A stretch of 25,630 nt of DNA, taken from an uncultured Clostridia bacterium (GTDB taxonomy: Bacteria; Bacillota; Clostridia; Oscillospirales; Oscillospiraceae). Position 1 is the stretch's first letter. Each line of letters begins with the position of its first letter. This document shows positions 23,324 to 25,630 of this stretch, piece after piece. The stretch covers positions 1 through 25,630 of the forward strand of contig CALBGG010000154.1 of assembly GCA_937893605.1 (NCBI GenBank), read 5' to 3'. The notes beneath the pieces are model-generated. The model ran no database searches. It saw only the letters and a list, made by a program, of their open reading frames with translations, and was not told where the DNA came from. A program made the translations under genes and the position numbers.

Positions 23324-23956
23324 TTATCTCTCAATTTTCAGCGCGTTTTTCGCAAAGCGCATGAAATACTCCGTCATTTTTTCGGTATCGTCCGCAATAT
23401 CCGCGCCGCAGAAAATTTTCATTCGCTCGGCGTAGTAATCGCAGCTGTAGGAAAACTGGAGCATCATGAAAAGATTATCGAGGAAAAACGCGAACAGCGC
23501 GGGGTCAAGCTCCGGATCGACCGTGCCGGCCGCACGGGCATTCTCCAAAAGCTCCGAGTACACTCTCGCCGTGCGCCCCTCGATCTCACCGGCCAGCTCC
23601 CTTGCGTACTTCTTACAGCCGCCGGAGGTGATCTCGTTATACATCGCGTTATGATTTTTGTGCTCCCTTGCGTGGACAATTAGGGCGCGCACTATGCTTC
23701 TTATGCCGTTTTCAACGTCCGTCTCGTGCGAAACGGCCTCCGTGAGCACCGCGTCGAGAAGATCGAGCGAATGGCGCACGCAGGCGAGGAAAAAGCCGTC
23801 CTTATCCCCGAAATATTTATATATGACGCCGACCGAAACGCCGGCCTTTTTTGCGATGGTATTGATATTTGCTCTGTCAAGGCCGCGCTCGGCAAATTCG
23901 CCGATGCCGGTCTCAAGTATCGTGAGCTTTGCATTATCGTCAAGCTTTTTGTACAT
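23324..23956 (-). CDS. TetR-family transcriptional regulator
   Basis: A 210-residue repressor. The DNA-binding helix-turn-helix is INTIAKKAGVSVGVIYKYFG (about 31-50), followed by DKDGFF as usual in TetR. The ligand-binding C-terminal domain is diverse; the ligand is unknown, perhaps the sugar or its phosphate. The frame runs to a GTG at 23998, which lies inside the operator palindrome just after the predicted transcription start, so I chose the ATG at 23956 with GGAGA 8 nt before. It is the first gene of the operon, with 24 nt to the kinase, so it likely represses its own transcription. Confidence 0.9.
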   Translation of the reverse strand: MYKKLDDNAKLTILETGIGEFAERGLDRANINTIAKKAGVSVGVIYKYFGDKDGFFLACVRHSLDLLDAVLTEAVSHETDVENGIRSIVRALIVHAREHKNHNAMYNEITSGGCKKYARELAGEIEGRTARVYSELLENARAAGTVDPELDPALFAFFLDNLFMMLQFSYSCDYYAERMKIFCGADIADDTEKMTEYFMRFAKNALKIER

Positions 23957-23982
23957 TCTTCCGTTCTCCGTCGGATCGTGTC

Positions 23983-23998
23983 GTGAGCCGCTGCTCAC
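23983..23998. promoter_or_regulatory. Probable TetR operator palindrome
   Basis: GTGAGC (23983-23988) and GCTCAC (23993-23998) around CGCT make a perfect 6+6 palindrome, 5 to 20 nt downstream of the predicted transcription start. Size and position fit a TetR-family operator that blocks transcription of its own operon. Confidence 0.65.
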
Positions 23999-24009
23999 AA
24001 GTTAAATTC

Positions 24010-24038
24010 ATTATACTCCCGCTCATGCACCGCGTCAA
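24010..24038 (-). promoter_or_regulatory. Promoter for the TetR-led operon
   Basis: On the minus strand, TTGACG (24033-24038), a 17-nt spacer and a perfect TATAAT (24010-24015). Predicted start near 24003. It is the only strong promoter upstream of the TetR, kinase, aldolase, GtrA and aminotransferase genes. Confidence 0.8.
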
Positions 24039-24066
24039 TGCTTTTTTACAGGCGCACGGTAGCATA

Positions 24067-24104
24067 AAAACAAGGGATGTTCGAGAGAACATCCCTTGTT
24101 TTTT
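24067..24104 (-). terminator. Rho-independent terminator after the HtrA protease
   Basis: AAAACAAGGGATGTTC (24067-24082) and GAACATCCCTTGTTTT (24087-24102) form a 16-bp stem with a GAGA loop and U runs on both sides. It lies about 20 nt past the protease stop codon and just before the next operon's promoter. Confidence 0.92.
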
Positions 24105-24125
24105 CCAATATCCAAAACTTCTTCA

Positions 24126-25487
24126 TCAGCCGCCGAAGCCGAAGCCGGGCATGGTCTGCTGTTGCTGCTGAGACTGCTGAGACTGCGAGCTCTGCTGCTG
24201 GTTTGCAAGCGCCGAGGTCGTCTGCTCTCCGATAGTCACGGTAATGGTGAGAGTCTGTCCCTGGCGGTAAACGCTCAGGGTAAGCTTATCTCCTGCCGCG
24301 TGGTCGGCTATGATGGAGCTCAGATCGCTCTTGCCGCTTATCTCCTTGCCGTCGACTGCGGTTATGATATCGTTTGCCTGAAGGCCGGCCTTTTCGGCAG
24401 GGCCTCCCTCGGTGACGGAGGCGACAGCCGCGCCTGCGGGAGTGCCGTAGCTTATCGCCTCGTCGCTGACATCGGAGACCATGACGCCGATGTAGGGCTT
24501 TGCGACATAGCCCTTTTCGATTATGCTGTCAACGATGCTGCGCACGGAGTTAATGGGGATGGCAAAGCCGATGTTGTCTATCGACGCGCCAGAGCCGGAC
24601 GAGCCGGAGTACTTTGCATTCGTTATGCCGATGACCTCGCCGTAGAGGTTGAACAGCGCACCGCCGGAGTTGCCGGAGTTTATGGCGCAGTCGGTCTGGA
24701 TAAGCTCCATGGTGACGTTGTTTGACATCGTTACCTCGCGGTCAAGGGCGCTTACTGCGCCGGAGGTCAGCGAGAAGGTCAGCTCGCCCAGAGGATTGCC
24801 GATGGCGATGACCGAGTCGCCGACGTTGAGGTTACTTGAGTCGCCTATCGTGACGGGGGTGAGATCCTTCGCGTCGATCTTCAAAACGGCGACGTCGTTG
24901 CTCTCGTCGTAACCGATAAGCTGCGCGTCGTAGCTCTTGCCGTCGTAGAGCGTGACCTTTATCGAGCTTGCCGATTCAATTACGTGGTAGTTCGTTATTA
25001 TATATCCGTCGGACGAATATATGAAGCCCGAGCCGGACGCGGCCGACTGCGTGGTGTAGCCCCAGTAGTTCGTTGTGACCTGGGTGGTTATGCCGACGGT
25101 GGAGTTTACGTTCTCTGCATACACCTCTGCGGCGGTCATCTGCTTGCTCGTGTCGATGCTCGCGGTGTTTATGACCGAGCTCGGACGCTTGCCCTCGTAA
25201 ACGGTCGTGCCGCCCGACGATGTACCGAAAACCGCGTTTCCTATCGCCGAGCCGCCGAAGCCTGCGAGCATCGCCGCAACGAGCACGCCCGCGATCATGG
25301 CGCCGGGCTTTTTCCAGAACGGCTTTTTCTCCGCCTTGGACATCACGGGCTCTGTTTTCGGAGCGGAGGTCTCCGCCGCAGCCTGCCCGTCCTCGGGCTT
25401 GTGACCGTAGAAGAAGCTGTATTCTCCGTCGACGGGAGCGTTCTGCCGCTCCTGAGCATTCTCGTTTTTATTTTCCATGTTATCCAT
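24126..25487 (-). CDS. HtrA/DegP-type membrane serine protease with PDZ domain
   Basis: A 453-residue protease for damaged proteins at the cell surface. The N-terminal ~60 residues are charged and cytoplasmic, residues 62-83 are a membrane helix (GAMIAGVLVAAMLAGFGGSA), and the trypsin-like domain has the catalytic triad H168 in NYHVIES, D198 in NDVAVLKI and S274 in GNSGGAL. A PDZ domain follows (about 335-425, YIGVMVSDVSDEA onward to AAGDKLTLSVYRQG). The last ~25 residues are a Q/S-rich tail, ending TMPGFGFGG. The ATG at 25487 has AAGGAGG 7 nt before. The promoter is not visible in the window. B. subtilis homologues answer to CssRS, but no such site is evident here. Confidence 0.94.
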   Translation of the reverse strand: MDNMENKNENAQERQNAPVDGEYSFFYGHKPEDGQAAAETSAPKTEPVMSKAEKKPFWKKPGAMIAGVLVAAMLAGFGGSAIGNAVFGTSSGGTTVYEGKRPSSVINTASIDTSKQMTAAEVYAENVNSTVGITTQVTTNYWGYTTQSAASGSGFIYSSDGYIITNYHVIESASSIKVTLYDGKSYDAQLIGYDESNDVAVLKIDAKDLTPVTIGDSSNLNVGDSVIAIGNPLGELTFSLTSGAVSALDREVTMSNNVTMELIQTDCAINSGNSGGALFNLYGEVIGITNAKYSGSSGSGASIDNIGFAIPINSVRSIVDSIIEKGYVAKPYIGVMVSDVSDEAISYGTPAGAAVASVTEGGPAEKAGLQANDIITAVDGKEISGKSDLSSIIADHAAGDKLTLSVYRQGQTLTITVTIGEQTTSALANQQQSSQSQQSQQQQQTMPGFGFGG

Positions 25488-25630
25488 GATACTGCCTCCT
25501 TAATATATCTCTATCGCCGGAGCGTTGAGGCCCGGCGCTTACTGCTGATCTGCCGCTTTGGTGAAAGCCTCTTCACTCGGTGGGCAGTGACCCGTATTTC
25601 GTGGAACTGTATTGAGAATAATCCCCGAAC
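25488..25630. other. Non-coding, structured stretch upstream of htrA
   Basis: No convincing reading frame. It contains a hairpin CGCCGG (25515-25520) with CCGGCG (25532-25537), and a rod-like foldback: TTACTGC (25539-25545) with GCAGTGA (25584-25590), or alternatively CTGCC (25550-25554) with GGCAG (25583-25587), around GTGAA (25561-25565) with TTCAC (25572-25576). No T run follows, so it is not a terminator. It could be the protease leader or part of a structured RNA cut by the window edge. Confidence 0.4.

Noticed and set aside
25488..25630. Cobalamin or T-box riboswitch, tmRNA, RNase P RNA
   Set aside because: None of the conserved boxes I know for these RNAs can be read on either strand; only unspecific stems are visible.

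Overview
The window reads as chromosomal DNA of a GC-rich, Gram-positive, endospore-forming Clostridia member; the gut Oscillospirales are my best guess. The evidence is strong Shine-Dalgarno sites (AAGGAGG type), sigma-A-like promoters, a spore-cortex-type LysM/GH18 protein, YlmH, GtrA and DUF6440 proteins, and tightly overlapping cistrons. There is no rRNA, tRNA, CRISPR array, transposase or phage gene. Taxonomy is inference from gene types only.

Layout, left to right. (1) 1-2906, minus strand: a ribbon-helix-helix protein gene followed by clpB, which runs off the left edge, behind a near-consensus promoter. (2) 2944-7127, minus: a three-gene operon of a DUF362 protein, a Tet(M)-like ribosomal GTPase fused to a YacP/Rae1-like NYN nuclease, and the S4 RNA-binding protein YlmH. 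This looks like a translation quality-control unit. (3) 7181-9776, plus: alpha/beta hydrolase, MFS transporter and a 58-residue DUF6440 protein, closed by a bidirectional terminator. (4) 9775-13785, minus: overlapping genes for a possible 38-residue membrane peptide, a CrtO-like acyltransferase, a one-chain fusion of glycolipid glycosyltransferase and diacylglycerol kinase, a Cof-type HAD phosphatase and a GNAT acetyltransferase. This looks like a membrane glycolipid operon.

(5) 13861-15372, plus: a COG2509-type flavoprotein with a cysteine cluster, with a palindrome next to its -10 box. (6) 15378-16538, minus: the LysM/GH18 protein, whose start codon lies in a perfect 14-bp inverted repeat. 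(7) 16553-17279, plus: two small unknown genes. (8) 17288-18699, minus: a neurotransmitter:sodium symporter family transporter. (9) 18698-24038, minus: a TetR-led operon of FGGY sugar kinase, class II aldolase with a degenerate second half, GtrA membrane protein and a class III (GSAM-like) aminotransferase, with a strong promoter and a palindromic operator. (10) 24067-25630, minus: an HtrA-type membrane protease with a terminator, preceded by a structured non-coding stretch at the right edge.

The best candidates for something little described are the GTPase-NYN fusion beside YlmH, the glycosyltransferase-DAG kinase fusion in its operon, and the TetR-controlled kinase/aldolase/GtrA/aminotransferase operon.
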